From JAOUEA01 sp963797635 (GTDB lineage Bacteria; Actinomycetota; UBA4738; HRBIN12), in NCBI GenBank assembly GCA_963797635.1, contig CAWCPZ010000011.1:310001-374000 (forward strand): DNA of 64,000 bases. The letters are read 5' to 3'. Below, one piece after another: positions 49,341 through 58,878 of this stretch; the stretch's first letter is position 1, and each line of letters starts with the position of its first letter. The translations under genes and the position numbers were made by a program. The notes beneath the pieces were generated by a model that was not told the origin of the DNA, ran no database searches, and was given only the letters and a program-made list of their open reading frames with translations.

Positions 49341-50547
49341 TCAGCGACCGGGGCCGTCGGCCCGCAGCGCCGCTTCGATCCGGTCGACGATGACCGAGGC
49401 CAGCTCGCGCTTGGTCCAGTCGCGCAGGGCGATGTCGTCACCGTTCACCGACACGACCGCGGCATGGTTGGTCTCCGAGCCGAAGCCGGTGCCCTCGCGG
49501 CCGACCTCGTTGGCGACCAGGAGATCCGCATGCTTGCGCGCGAGCTTGGCGCGACCGTGCGCCTCGACGTCGGACGTCTCGGCCGCGAACCCCACCAGGT
49601 AGGGACGCTGTGGGCGCTCACCCAGCTCGGCCAGGATGTCGGGCGTGGGTTCGAGCGTGACCTCGGGGGTGCCGTCGTCCTTCTTCAGCTTGCCGGTGGC
49701 GGCATCCTTCGGGACGGAAATCGGCGACCGCGGCGGCCATCACGATCGCGTCGGCGTCGTCGGCGTACCGCATCACGGCCTCACGCATCTGCTCGGCGGT
49801 GGTGATGCGCACCACCTGGGCGCCGGCGGGCGGAGCCACCGTGCCCGGTCCCAGGATCAGGTGCACCGTTGCGCCGCGTCGAGCGGCCTCCGCCGCCACC
49901 GCCACGCCCATCTTCCCGCTGGAATGGTTGCCGATGAACCGCACCGGGTCGATCGGCTCGTAGGTGGGCCCGGCGGTCACGACGACGGTGCGGCCGATCA
50001 GCGATCCGGCCACGGCACCGTCGAGCACCGCGAGCGCCTCGGCGGCGATGGTCTCCGGCTCGGCGAGCCGGCCGACGCCGCTGTCACCGTGGGCCAGCGC
50101 GCCCTCGACCGGACCGACGAACGTGACCCCGCGCCCCTCGAGCGTCTCGACGTTGCCGCGGGTCGCGGGGTGCTCCCACATCCCGGTGTGCATCGCCGGC
50201 GCGATCACCAACGGTCCCGCGTACTCCAGGAGCGTCGAGGTGAGGAGGTCATCGGCCAGCCCGTGCGCGAGCTTGGCCAGCAGGTTGGCGGTGGCCGGCG
50301 CCACGATCGCGAGGTCGGCCTCGTGCGCCAACCGGACGTGCAGCACCTCGCCCGGTCGCTCCCACAGCGACGTGTGGACAGGACGGCCCGTGAGGGCCGC
50401 GAAGGTGTCGGGGCCGACGAACCGGGTCGCCGACTCGGTCATCACGACCGTGACCTCGGCGCCGGCAGCGGTCAACAGACGCGCGAGGTGTGCCGACTTG
50501 TAGGCGGCGACACCGCCGGTGATCCCCAGCAGTACGCGCCGCGACAC
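49341..50547 (-). CDS. coaBC: CoaBC: phosphopantothenoylcysteine decarboxylase/synthetase, with one-base frame break
   Basis: CoaBC makes 4'-phosphopantetheine for coenzyme A. The N-terminal flavin-dependent CoaC has GITGGVAAYKSAHLARLL, catalytic histidine in GEVLHVRLAHEADL and PAMHTGMWEHPATRGN; the C-terminal CoaB has TAGPTYEPIDPVRFIGN and, after the break, VGFAAETSDVEAHGR. Removing one C from the coding CCC at 49711-49713 gives ADFRPKDAATG and joins both parts. Length 3n+1. It follows rpoZ by 3 bp. Confidence 0.93.
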
Positions 50548-50550
50548 GGG

Positions 50551-50799
50551 TTAGTCGACCTCGGCGGGGTCCTCGGTGCGCTCGTACTCGATCTTGCCCT
50601 GGGCGATCTCCTCGAGCGCGATCGAGAGCGGCTTGTTGCTGAAGCCGGACTCCACGAGCGGCGGCACGAACTCGCCACGACCTTCGCCGAGCTGGTTGTA
50701 GTAGCTGTTGATCTCGCGGGCGCGCTTGGCGGCCAGGATCACCAACGAGTACTTGGAATCAACCGCAGCGAGCAGGTCATCGATCTTGGGTTCGATCAT
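50551..50799 (-). CDS. rpoZ: RNA polymerase omega subunit
   Basis: The 82-aa protein begins IEPKIDDLLAAVDSKYSL and has VILAAKRAREINSYYNQLG, the omega core that clamps beta-prime. ATG 50799 lies within the last codons of gmk (23-bp overlap) and has GGAAGGATCC-like purines in gmk. The gmk-rpoZ-coaBC order is general in bacteria. Confidence 0.93.
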   Translation of the reverse strand: MIEPKIDDLLAAVDSKYSLVILAAKRAREINSYYNQLGEGRGEFVPPLVESGFSNKPLSIALEEIAQGKIEYERTEDPAEVD

Positions 50800-51406
50800 C
50801 GTAGGAAGGATCCTCCATGGGCTGGTCCGGATCGTCCGGGAAGCGGACTCTGGATGCCTCGATGATAGCAGCGACCTGCGACGATGCATGTTCCAGGTCG
50901 TCATTCACGACCACGTGATCGAACCAGCCGCGCTGGCCCATCTCCCAGTCGGCGGTCTCGAGCCGAAGGGCGATCCGCTCCTCCGATTCGGTTCCGCGGC
51001 CGCGGAGACGCCGCTCCAGCTCCTCCATCGACGGAGGCTCGAGGAAGATCAAGACGGCGTCGGGGACCAGCGTCCGGATCTGCTCGGCCCCCTTGACGTC
51101 GATCTCCAGGAGGACGTCGTTGCCCGCGCGTTGCTGCTGCTCGACGTAGCTCCTCGGCGTTCCCGACCGATGTCCCACGATCGGGGCCCACTCGAGGAGT
51201 TCGCCGTCGGCGATCATCCGATCGAACTCGTCCTCGTCCACGAAGAAGTAGTCGACACCCTCGACCTCCGACGGGCGTGGATCGCGGGTGGTGGCGCTGA
51301 CGGACAGGACCAGCCGCTCATCGATGCGCGACAACACATCGCGAACGACCGTTCCCTTGCCGACCCCGGAGGGACCGGCGACGACGAAGAGCGTTCCCGC
51401 GCGCAG
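50777..51406 (-). CDS. gmk: Guanylate kinase, start codon unclear
   Basis: Gmk phosphorylates GMP. The P-loop is VAGPSGVGKGTVVRD; GMP-binding parts follow (SATTRDPRPSEVEGVDYFF) and LLEIDVKGAEQI is present. No ATG, GTG or TTG lies between the mihF stop and the P-loop; GTG 51337 is after it. I place the start at CTG 51406, three bases after mihF, which gives 209 aa, the usual size. A sequence error at the start codon is an alternative. Confidence 0.9.
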   Translation of the reverse strand: MRAGTLFVVAGPSGVGKGTVVRDVLSRIDERLVLSVSATTRDPRPSEVEGVDYFFVDEDEFDRMIADGELLEWAPIVGHRSGTPRSYVEQQQRAGNDVLLEIDVKGAEQIRTLVPDAVLIFLEPPSMEELERRLRGRGTESEERIALRLETADWEMGQRGWFDHVVVNDDLEHASSQVAAIIEASRVRFPDDPDQPMEDPSYDDRTQDR

Positions 51407-51408
51407 CG

Positions 51409-51717
51409 CTACTTCGCGAACTTGGCGTTCAGCTGCTCGCGCTGCTTGGCCCCCAGACCTCGCACGCGACGGCTCGCGCTGATGTCGAGCTCCTCCATGA
51501 TCTTGGCGGCGCGAACCTTGCCGACGCCGGGGAGGGACTCGAGCACGACCGACACCTTCATCTTGCCCACGGTGTCGTCCTCACGCTTCAGCACCTGCTC
51601 GAGCGTGAGTTTCCCGGACTTCAGCTCGCCCTTCAGTTCGGCGCGAGCCTTGCGCGCGGCGGCGGCCTTCTTCAATGCGTCCGCGCGCTGTTCCGGGGTC
51701 AACTGCGGTAGAGCCAT
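51409..51717 (-). CDS. mihF: Actinobacterial integration host factor
   Basis: mIHF is a small nucleoid protein peculiar to actinobacteria. The 102-aa protein ALPQLTPEQRADALKKAAAA has the helix-two-turn-helix part LPGVGKVRAAKIMEEL and the basic end SASRRVRGLGAKQRE. ATG 51717 follows AAAGGAGCG. It lies before gmk as in mycobacteria. The 139 bases before it (51718-51856) hold probable promoter DNA and nothing else recognisable. Confidence 0.94.
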   Translation of the reverse strand: MALPQLTPEQRADALKKAAAARKARAELKGELKSGKLTLEQVLKREDDTVGKMKVSVVLESLPGVGKVRAAKIMEELDISASRRVRGLGAKQREQLNAKFAK

Positions 51718-51856
51718 GTCGCGCTCCTTTGCGTCTTCGATCGTCAGGGGTGGGGAAGAACCCGGGGAGTATACGCACGGCCCAAGAAGGGCCACAAACC
51801 TCAGGAACCGCCCGCGACCTGCGGTTTTCGCAGCACGAGCACGAACGCCGGCGCGC

Positions 51857-52541
51857 TCAACGCGCGCCGAGCAGGATGCCGCGCGCCACCCCGACCGGAT
51901 CGTCGGAGCCCGTGATCGGACGTCCGACGACGAGGTAGTCGGCGCCGGCGTCGAGCGCGGCCGACGGCGTGAGCACGCGCACCTGATCGTCGCCGTTGCC
52001 GCCGTGCGGGACGGATACCGGGCACCACGAGGCAGAACTCCTCGCCGCACACCTGGCGCACTTCTCCGACGTCGGCGCCCGACACGACGACGCCGTCGAG
52101 TCCCGCACGCTGTGCCTCGAAGGCGAGCGAGGACGGGCTCGCGAGGTCCTCGCCGGCGTGCGACGACAGCACGGTCACGGCGATGACGAGCGGTGTGGGA
52201 TGACCGGCATCGGCCGCGCCTCGCTCGGCACCGTCGCGCGCGGCACGCATCATCGCCTCGCCGCCGAGCGCATGGACGTTGAGCATCGCCACCCCGAGTC
52301 GCGCGATGTTCGCCGTGGCCCGTTCCACCGTGTTCGGGATGTCGTGCAGCTTCGCATCCGCGAACACCGGCGCGTGAGACACGATGCGGCGCACCGCCTC
52401 CGGGCCGTGGGCCCAGAACAGTTCGAACCCCACCTTCAGCATGCCCACGTGCGGGCTCAGGTCCGTGGCGAGCCGCTCCGCCTCGTCGAGATCGGAGACA
52501 TCGAGGGCGACCACGAGCGGGTTCTCCGGTCGAGGGATCAC
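51857..52541 (-). CDS. pyrF: Orotidine 5'-phosphate decarboxylase, with one-base frame break
   Basis: PyrF forms UMP. Motifs: VVALDVSDLDEAERL, the catalytic lysine-aspartate stretch FADAKLHDIPNTVE, and VVPGIRP. The end, VLTPSAALDAGADYLVVGRP, is in another frame; removing one C from coding CCC at 52008-52010 gives PGIRPHGGNGDDQVRV, as in other PyrF. Length 3n+1. GTG 52541 overlaps the pyrD TGA by 4 bases. Last gene of the pyr operon. Confidence 0.93.
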
Positions 52542-53501
52542 GCGTCGACCTCCTCGTCGTCCTCGACCGCCCCGAACCCGGTGGGCACCCTGAGCCGGCC
52601 CCGGACGTCGGCCGGCGAGGCCAGCCGCTTCTCCTTCAGGTAGCGCACGATCCCCTGCGCCACGGCAACGGGCGCGCCCGGGTCGACCAAGGTGGCCGTT
52701 CCCACCTGGACCGCCCACGCGCCCGCGAGCATCGCTTCGATCGCGTCGTCCCCCGACCGGATCCCGCCCACCGCGATCACGGGCGACTCCGGGACGGCGC
52801 GCGCCACCTCGAACACCGCGCGCAGCATCATCGGCTTGATCGCCGGTCCCGACAGGTACCCGGTGACCCCGCCGAGGGACGGGCCGGAGCTGCGTCGCCC
52901 GCACCGACATGGCGGGCGGCGGACCACCGACCGTGATCCCGGTGACGCCGGCGCGCACCACGGCGGCCGCGATCTCGCCGAGGTCCGGCGCGTTCATCGG
53001 CAGCTTCGCGAACACGGGCACCAACGACATGCGTGCCACCGCGCCCGCGATCTCGGCGGCGCGATCGACGTGCGCGCCGAGGATCTCCCGACCGAGCTCA
53101 CCATCGGGGCCCGAGAGATAGACCTCGAGCGCCGAGACCTCGGGGCGGCCCTGCAGCGACCCGGTGAGGCGCACGTATTCCTCCAGCGTCGTGCCGGCGA
53201 TCGAGACCACCACGTGTGAGCCGGTCCGGGCCAGTCGGGGCAGTTCTTGCTCGACGAACGCGTCGATGCCCGGGTTCTGCAGACCGGTCGACCACACGAC
53301 CCCGGCGGCGGTCTCGGCGATCCGCGGCGTGGCCGAACCGCGATCGGCCTCGAGCGTGATGCTCCGGCTCACGACCGCGCCCACCTTGCGCAGGTCGACG
53401 AGGCCGCTGAGCTCGCGCCCGGTGCCGGAGCAGCCCGCGGCGATCATCACCGGCGTGGGCAGCACCAACCCCTGCAGATCGACCGAGAGGGTTCGCTTCA
53501 C
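52538..53501 (-). CDS. pyrD: Dihydroorotate dehydrogenase, class 1B type, altered active site, frame break
   Basis: PyrD oxidises dihydroorotate to orotate with FMN. The barrel is clear: VDLQGLVLPTPVMIAAG, ITVGGPPPAM, then AVGGIRSGDDAIEAMLAGAWAVQVGTA at the phosphate end. Pairing with pyrK marks class 1B. The usual active-site stretch NISCPN is here YLSGPD, so the catalytic cysteine position is glycine (codon GGC). The frame shifts by +1 at about 52881-52883 (coding CCC); removing one C gives LRPSLGGVTGYLSG. Length 3n+1. GTG 53501 overlaps pyrK TGA by 4 bases. Confidence 0.85.
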
Positions 53502-54394
53502 GCCGGCCACGGTCGCCCCCCTACCCCGGCCACGACTCTCGTCACCGGCAGGCCCTCGGGCGGTGTGGGCAGCAGGGTGGGGGCGTCCGACAGCCATCGG
53601 TCCCACAGCACGCGAGCAGGATTGAACACCGGACCGTCGATGCACGAACGCACGTGGTCGTAGCCGGTGCCATCCTTGCGGGCCACGGGCACGACGCACG
53701 TCTGGCACAGCCCGAACCCGCATCCCATCTGCTCTTCCACCGCGACCTGAGCGGGGATGTTCCGCTGACGACAGAACTCCGCGATCGCTCCCAAGGTGGG
53801 CGGCGGGGCGGCCGCGTAGATCACTTCGGTGGACGTGCGCTCCACCATGTCGGCCAAGGCGTCCATCACCACGCCCCGCTCGCCCAGCGTGCCGTCCTCG
53901 GTCATGATCGCGACCGACTGCGACAGGCGCTTGGCCTCGATCGGCTTGAACACCCGCTCCAGGGTCTCGGCGCCCACCACCATGTCGACGCGCTTCTGCC
54001 GCGCGTGCAGTTCCTGGGCCAGGAAGTACAGGGACGAGGCACCGTGGCCCTCGGCGATCAACAGACAGTTGGTGAGCTTCTTCGGATACGCGAACGCCTT
54101 GCCGAGCGGGCCGATGACCTCGAGGAACTCGTGCGCCTTCGCGGTGGTGAGCCACTCGGTGCCCGAGCCCGTGGGGTCGACGACGAACTCCAGCGTCCCG
54201 GCCCAGCCGCCGCGGCGCGAGGCCTGGTGGATCGCGAAGTGGCGCCGCAGGAGGAACTCACGGCCCTCGGGCATCTTGACCGCCAGGAACTGCCCGGGGC
54301 GGGCCTTCTCGGCGATCTCGGGCGCCACCAGGGTCAGGGAGTGGTAGGCACCCAGTTTGCGCGTGGACAGGATCTCGGCGCGAACCTGCTTCAC
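53498..54394 (-). CDS. pyrK: Dihydroorotate dehydrogenase electron-transfer subunit
   Basis: PyrK passes electrons from PyrD to NAD through FAD and a [2Fe-2S] cluster. The N-terminal part is the FAD barrel (RPGQFLAVKMPEGREF, RRHFAIHQ); the C-terminal cluster cysteines are in EEQMGCGFGLCQTCVVP with a fourth in VRSCIDGPVF. The dinucleotide loop is divergent (IAEGHGASSLYFLAQ). Length 298 aa, slightly long. GTG 54394 overlaps the carB stop by 4 bases. Confidence 0.9.
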   Translation of the reverse strand: MKQVRAEILSTRKLGAYHSLTLVAPEIAEKARPGQFLAVKMPEGREFLLRRHFAIHQASRRGGWAGTLEFVVDPTGSGTEWLTTAKAHEFLEVIGPLGKAFAYPKKLTNCLLIAEGHGASSLYFLAQELHARQKRVDMVVGAETLERVFKPIEAKRLSQSVAIMTEDGTLGERGVVMDALADMVERTSTEVIYAAAPPPTLGAIAEFCRQRNIPAQVAVEEQMGCGFGLCQTCVVPVARKDGTGYDHVRSCIDGPVFNPARVLWDRWLSDAPTLLPTPPEGLPVTRVVAGVGGRPWPA

Positions 54395-57300
54395 GCGGGA
54401 GACTCCCCCGCGACCCCGGCCGCGGCGGCCTCCGAGAACGTCATCCGGGCCTGCATCGGCTCCTGCATCGCCTCGGCATGGTACTCCTGGATCGAACGCG
54501 GCTCCGTTGACCGCCCGCGTAGCGCCTCGATGCCCCGCACCGCCGCGAACACGCCCGGCAACGTGGTGACGCACGGCACGCCGGCCGAGGCCGAGGCCGT
54601 CCGGATGAAGTAGCCGTCCGTGCGCGCCCCCCGGCCGAACGGCGTGTTGATCACCAGATCGACCGAGCCACCCCGGATCAGCTCGGCGACGTTGTCGGCG
54701 TGCTCACTCACCTTGGCCACCCGCTCGACCGGGATCCCGGCGCGATGCAGCACGCCGGCGGTGCCGCCGGTGGCCAGCAACCGGAACCCCAGGTCGGCGA
54801 GGCGCTTGGCCGGGAACACGATCGCGCGCTTGTCCCGGTTCGCCACGCTCACGAACACGGTGCCCTCGCTCGGCAGCCCTGCCCCGGCGGCGGTGAACGC
54901 CTTCGCCAACGCCCAGCCGGAATCGGCGTCGATGCCCATGACCTCACCGGTCGACTTCATCTCCGGGCCGAGGACGGTGTCGACGCCCGGGAACCGTCCG
55001 AACGGCAGCACGGCCGCTTTCACGCTGGCGTACGGCAGGTGCCGGTAGTGGTGCGGATCGGCCGGCAGCACCCCGTCGGCACCCAGGTCGAGGAGCGTCC
55101 GGCCCGCGAGCACCAGCGTGGCGATCCTGGCGAGCGAGACCCCGATCACCTTCGAGACGAACGGGACGGTCCGCGACGCTCGCGGGTTCGCCTCGATCAC
55201 CCAGATGCGCTCGTCCTTGACCGCGAGTTGGAGGTTGAGCAGCCCCACGACCCCGAGCCGGCGAGCCAGCCGGCGAGTGATGTCCTCGATCACGTCGAGC
55301 TCCTCGTCGGACAGCGTCGCGGGAGGGATCTGGCACGAGGAGTCACCCGAGTGCACGCCGGCTTCCTCGATGTGCTCCATGACCCCGCCGATGAACACGT
55401 CGCCGGTGGCATCGGCCACCGCGTCGACGTCGACCTCGATCGCGCCTTCCAGGAAGCGGTCGATCAGGACCGGGTGATCGGGCGAGGCGTCGGAAGCCGT
55501 CTGGACGAACGCCTCGAGGTCGTCGGCGTCGTACACGATCTCCATCGCTCGCCCGCCCAGCACGTACGACGGCCGGACCACCACGGGATAGCCGATCTGC
55601 TCGGCGATGGCGCGGGCCTCGGCCATGGTGCGGGCCTCCCCGTGGGGTGGCGCGGGGATCTCGAGCTCGGCGAGCACCCGCGCGAACTTGCCGCGGTCCT
55701 CGGCCAGGTCGATCGCGTCGGGCGACGTGCCCCAGATGGCGTAGCCCTCGTCCTGCAGGATGCGAGCCAAGCGCAACGGGGTCTGCCCCCCGAGCTGGGC
55801 GATCACCCCCACCGGCTGCTCTGCGCGACACACCGCCAGCACGTCCTCGGGCGACAACGGCTCGAAGTACAGACGGCTCGAGGTGTCGTAGTCGGTGGAG
55901 ACGGTCTCCGGGTTGGAGTTCACCATCACCGATTCGAAGCCGGCCTCTTCCAGGGCGAAGGCGGCATGGACGCACGCGTAGTCGAACTCGATCCCCTGGC
56001 CGATCCGGTTCGGACCGGCGCCCAGGATCACCACCCGGGGTCGCGCCGCGGGCAGGACCTCGGATTCTTCCTCGTAGGTGGAGTAGTGGTAGGGCGTGCG
56101 CGCCGGGAACTCGCCACCGCACGTGTCGACGGTCTTGAACACCGGCGAGACCCCCAGCGCGTCGCGATGCCGGCGGACGGCCGCCTCGGTCGAGGACGTG
56201 AGCATCGCGAGATGGGCGTCGGACAGGCCGAGCCGCTTCGCGCTCCAGAGATCGCGGGCGCTCAACGTCGACAGCGCTCGGCCACGCAGGGTGGCGGCCT
56301 CTTCCACGATCTCGGCGATCTGGTCCACGAACCACGGGTCGATGGCGCTGGCCGCGGCGACCTCGTCCACGGTGCGGCCCGCTTCGAGGGCGGCCTGCAC
56401 CAACTGCAGCCGGTGCTCGGTGCCGGCGGCGAGCGCCTCCATCGGCTCGGTCTCCTCGGCGAGCGTCGAGCCCAGGTCGAACCCGGTCTTCTCGATGCCG
56501 CGCCACGCCTTGCCCAGCGCCTCCTTGAAGGTCCGGCCGATCGCCATCACCTCGCCCACCGACTTCATCGTCGACGTGAGGTGCGGGTCGGCCTCGGGGA
56601 ACTTCTCGAACGCGAACCGCGGGATCTTCACCACGACGTAGTCGAGCGTGGGCTCGAACGAGACGGGGGTCTCGCCGGTGATGTCGTTCGTGATCTCGTC
56701 CAGCCGGTAGCCCACGGCCAGGAGCGCCGCGATCTTCGCGATCGGGAACCCGGTGGCCTTCGACGCCAGCGCGCTGGAGCGTGAGACCCGCGGGTTCATC
56801 TCGATCAACACCTGACGGCCGGTGACCGGGTCGACCGCGAACTGGACGTTGGAGCCGCCGGTCTCGACGCCGATCACGCGGAGCACCTGGAGCGCGGTGT
56901 CGCGCATCTGTTGGTACTCACGATCGGTGAGCGTCTGCTGCGGCGCCACCGTGATCGAGTCGCCGGTGTGCACGCCCATCGGATCGACGTTCTCGATCGA
57001 GCAGACGATGACGCCGTTGTCGTCGCCGTCCCGCATCACCTCGAGCTCGAACTCCTTCCAGCCCGCGATGGATTCCTCGATCAGGATCTCCGAGACCGGG
57101 GAGATCTCGAGCGCACGCGTGGCGAGCGCGGCGAGCTCCTCATGGTTCGCGGCGAACCCGCTTCCCCCTCCGCCCATCGTGAACGAGGCGCGCACGATCA
57201 ACGGGAACCCGAGTTCCTCGCCCAGCCCCTGGGCCTCCTCGAGGGTGTGGGCGATGCCCGCCCGCGGCACGTCGAGGCCGGCTTTCACCATGGCTTCCTT

Positions 57301-57696
57301 GAACCCGCTGCGGTCCTCCGCCCGGTGGATCGCCTCCAGGGACGCGCCGATCAGCTGCACGCCCAGCCGGTCGAGGTCGCCCGATTCGGCGAGCGCCACC
57401 GCCACGTTCAGCGCGGTCTGGCCACCGAGGGTGGGCAGCAGCGCGTCGGGGCGCTCGCGCTCCAGGATCGCCAGCACCGACGCCGGCGTGAGCGGTTCGA
57501 TGTACGTCCGGTCGGCGAACTGGGGGTCGGTCATGATCGTGGCGGGGTTGGAGTTCACCAGCGCCACCTCGTACCCCTCGGCCCGCAGCACCTTGCACGC
57601 CTGCGTTCCCGAGTAGTCGAACTCGCACGCCTGGCCGATCACGATCGGCCCCGAGCCGACCACCATGATCTTGCGGATGTCTTCGCGCCTCGGCAT
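54391..57696 (-). CDS. carB: Carbamoyl-phosphate synthase large subunit
   Basis: CarB makes carbamoyl phosphate for pyrimidines and arginine. It has two ATP-grasp halves: KIMVVGSGPIVIGQACEFD and RVVILGAGPNRIGQGIEFD start them, and the C-terminal MGS-like regulatory domain ends it (IVFPAKRLADLGFRLLATGG). ATG 57696 gives 1101 aa, the normal size, and AGGGA stands six bases before it. In the printed frame carA runs into carB without a stop; removing one G in the runs at 57708-57721 ends carA at TGA 57696-57698 (TGATG junction). I treat them as two genes. Confidence 0.94.
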   Translation of the reverse strand: MPRREDIRKIMVVGSGPIVIGQACEFDYSGTQACKVLRAEGYEVALVNSNPATIMTDPQFADRTYIEPLTPASVLAILERERPDALLPTLGGQTALNVAVALAESGDLDRLGVQLIGASLEAIHRAEDRSGFKEAMVKAGLDVPRAGIAHTLEEAQGLGEELGFPLIVRASFTMGGGGSGFAANHEELAALATRALEISPVSEILIEESIAGWKEFELEVMRDGDDNGVIVCSIENVDPMGVHTGDSITVAPQQTLTDREYQQMRDTALQVLRVIGVETGGSNVQFAVDPVTGRQVLIEMNPRVSRSSALASKATGFPIAKIAALLAVGYRLDEITNDITGETPVSFEPTLDYVVVKIPRFAFEKFPEADPHLTSTMKSVGEVMAIGRTFKEALGKAWRGIEKTGFDLGSTLAEETEPMEALAAGTEHRLQLVQAALEAGRTVDEVAAASAIDPWFVDQIAEIVEEAATLRGRALSTLSARDLWSAKRLGLSDAHLAMLTSSTEAAVRRHRDALGVSPVFKTVDTCGGEFPARTPYHYSTYEEESEVLPAARPRVVILGAGPNRIGQGIEFDYACVHAAFALEEAGFESVMVNSNPETVSTDYDTSSRLYFEPLSPEDVLAVCRAEQPVGVIAQLGGQTPLRLARILQDEGYAIWGTSPDAIDLAEDRGKFARVLAELEIPAPPHGEARTMAEARAIAEQIGYPVVVRPSYVLGGRAMEIVYDADDLEAFVQTASDASPDHPVLIDRFLEGAIEVDVDAVADATGDVFIGGVMEHIEEAGVHSGDSSCQIPPATLSDEELDVIEDITRRLARRLGVVGLLNLQLAVKDERIWVIEANPRASRTVPFVSKVIGVSLARIATLVLAGRTLLDLGADGVLPADPHHYRHLPYASVKAAVLPFGRFPGVDTVLGPEMKSTGEVMGIDADSGWALAKAFTAAGAGLPSEGTVFVSVANRDKRAIVFPAKRLADLGFRLLATGGTAGVLHRAGIPVERVAKVSEHADNVAELIRGGSVDLVINTPFGRGARTDGYFIRTASASAGVPCVTTLPGVFAAVRGIEALRGRSTEPRSIQEYHAEAMQEPMQARMTFSEAAAAGVAGESPA

Positions 57697-58878
57697 CAGG
57701 TTCCCTGCCCCCGCCGCCCCCATCAGGGCGCGGAAGTCCTCGAACAGGTAGCGCGAATCGTGCGGGCCCGGCGCCGCCTCGGGGTGGTATTGGACGCTGA
57801 AGGCCGGCAGGTCGAGGCACCGCAGGCCTTCCAGCGTGCCGTCGTTGAGGTTCCAGTGGGTCAGGGCGGCGCGCCCCAGGTCGGTCGTGGCGACGCCGTC
57901 GGCATCGCGAACCCACCCGTCGGGATCGACGGCGAATCCGTGGTTGTGGCTGGTGATCTCCACGACGCCCGTCTGCAGGTTCTTCACCGGCTGGTTCACG
58001 CCCCGGTGGCCGAACTTCATCTTGAAGGTGCGGCCGCCGAGGGCATGGGCGAGCAGTTGGTGGCCCAGGCAGATCCCGAAGATCGGCACCTTGCCGAGCA
58101 GCGCGCGGGTGGCCCCGATGCCGTAGGCGGTGACCGACGGATCACCGGGGCCGTTGGACAGGAACACGCCGTCGTAGCCGCCGGCCGCCACCGCCGCGGC
58201 GGGCGTCTGGGCGGGGAACACGGTGGTCTCGATCCCGCTCGCCGCGAGCAGCCGCAGGATGTTCCGCTTGATCCCGAAGTCGTAGGCCGCCACGCGGAAG
58301 ACCCGGCCGCGGTCGGTGTTGGCCGGTCCCGTGAGCGCCACCGCGTCGTAGGGCTCGGTGGCCGACACCGTCCTGGCGAGGTCGGCACCCGCCATGCCGG
58401 GCGCGGCCTGCACGCGCTCCGCGAGCGAGGACGGGTCGAGGTCGACGGTGGAGATCACCGCGCGCATCGCGCCACCATCGCGCAGGCGTCGCGTCAGCCG
58501 CCGGGTGTCGATGCCTTCGATGCCGGTGACGCCCGAACCGGCGAGCGCGTCACCCAGCGTGCCTTCCGATCGCCAGGACGAGGCGCGGCGTGCCACCTCG
58601 CGCACGGCGAACCCCGCGACCTGCACCCGCACCGATTCGGGATCGGCCTCGTTCATGCCGTAGTTGCCTTGATGCGGCGAGGTCATCGCCACGATCTGGC
58701 CCGCGTAGGACGGATCGGTCAGGACCTCCTGGTAGCCCGCCATGCCGGTGTTGAACACCGCTTCGCCGAACGTCTCGCCCTCGGCTCCGAAGCCGGTGCC
58801 CGCGAACACGCTCCCGTCCTCGAGGACCAGGAGCGCATCGGGGCCGCGCCGGCGGGCTTCAGGAGGCACCACCGCCAT
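57696..58878 (-). CDS. carA: Carbamoyl-phosphate synthase small subunit
   Basis: CarA supplies ammonia from glutamine to CarB. N-domain: ALLVLEDGSVFAGTGFGAE, EVLTDPSYAGQIV; C-domain: class I amidotransferase with the nucleophile in FGICLGHQLLAHALGG and the His-Glu pair in FSVQYHPEAAPGP. ATG 58878 follows the pyrC TAG directly. With a one-base correction it ends RALMGAAGQGT; as printed it continues into carB as one 1495-codon frame. Confidence 0.93.
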
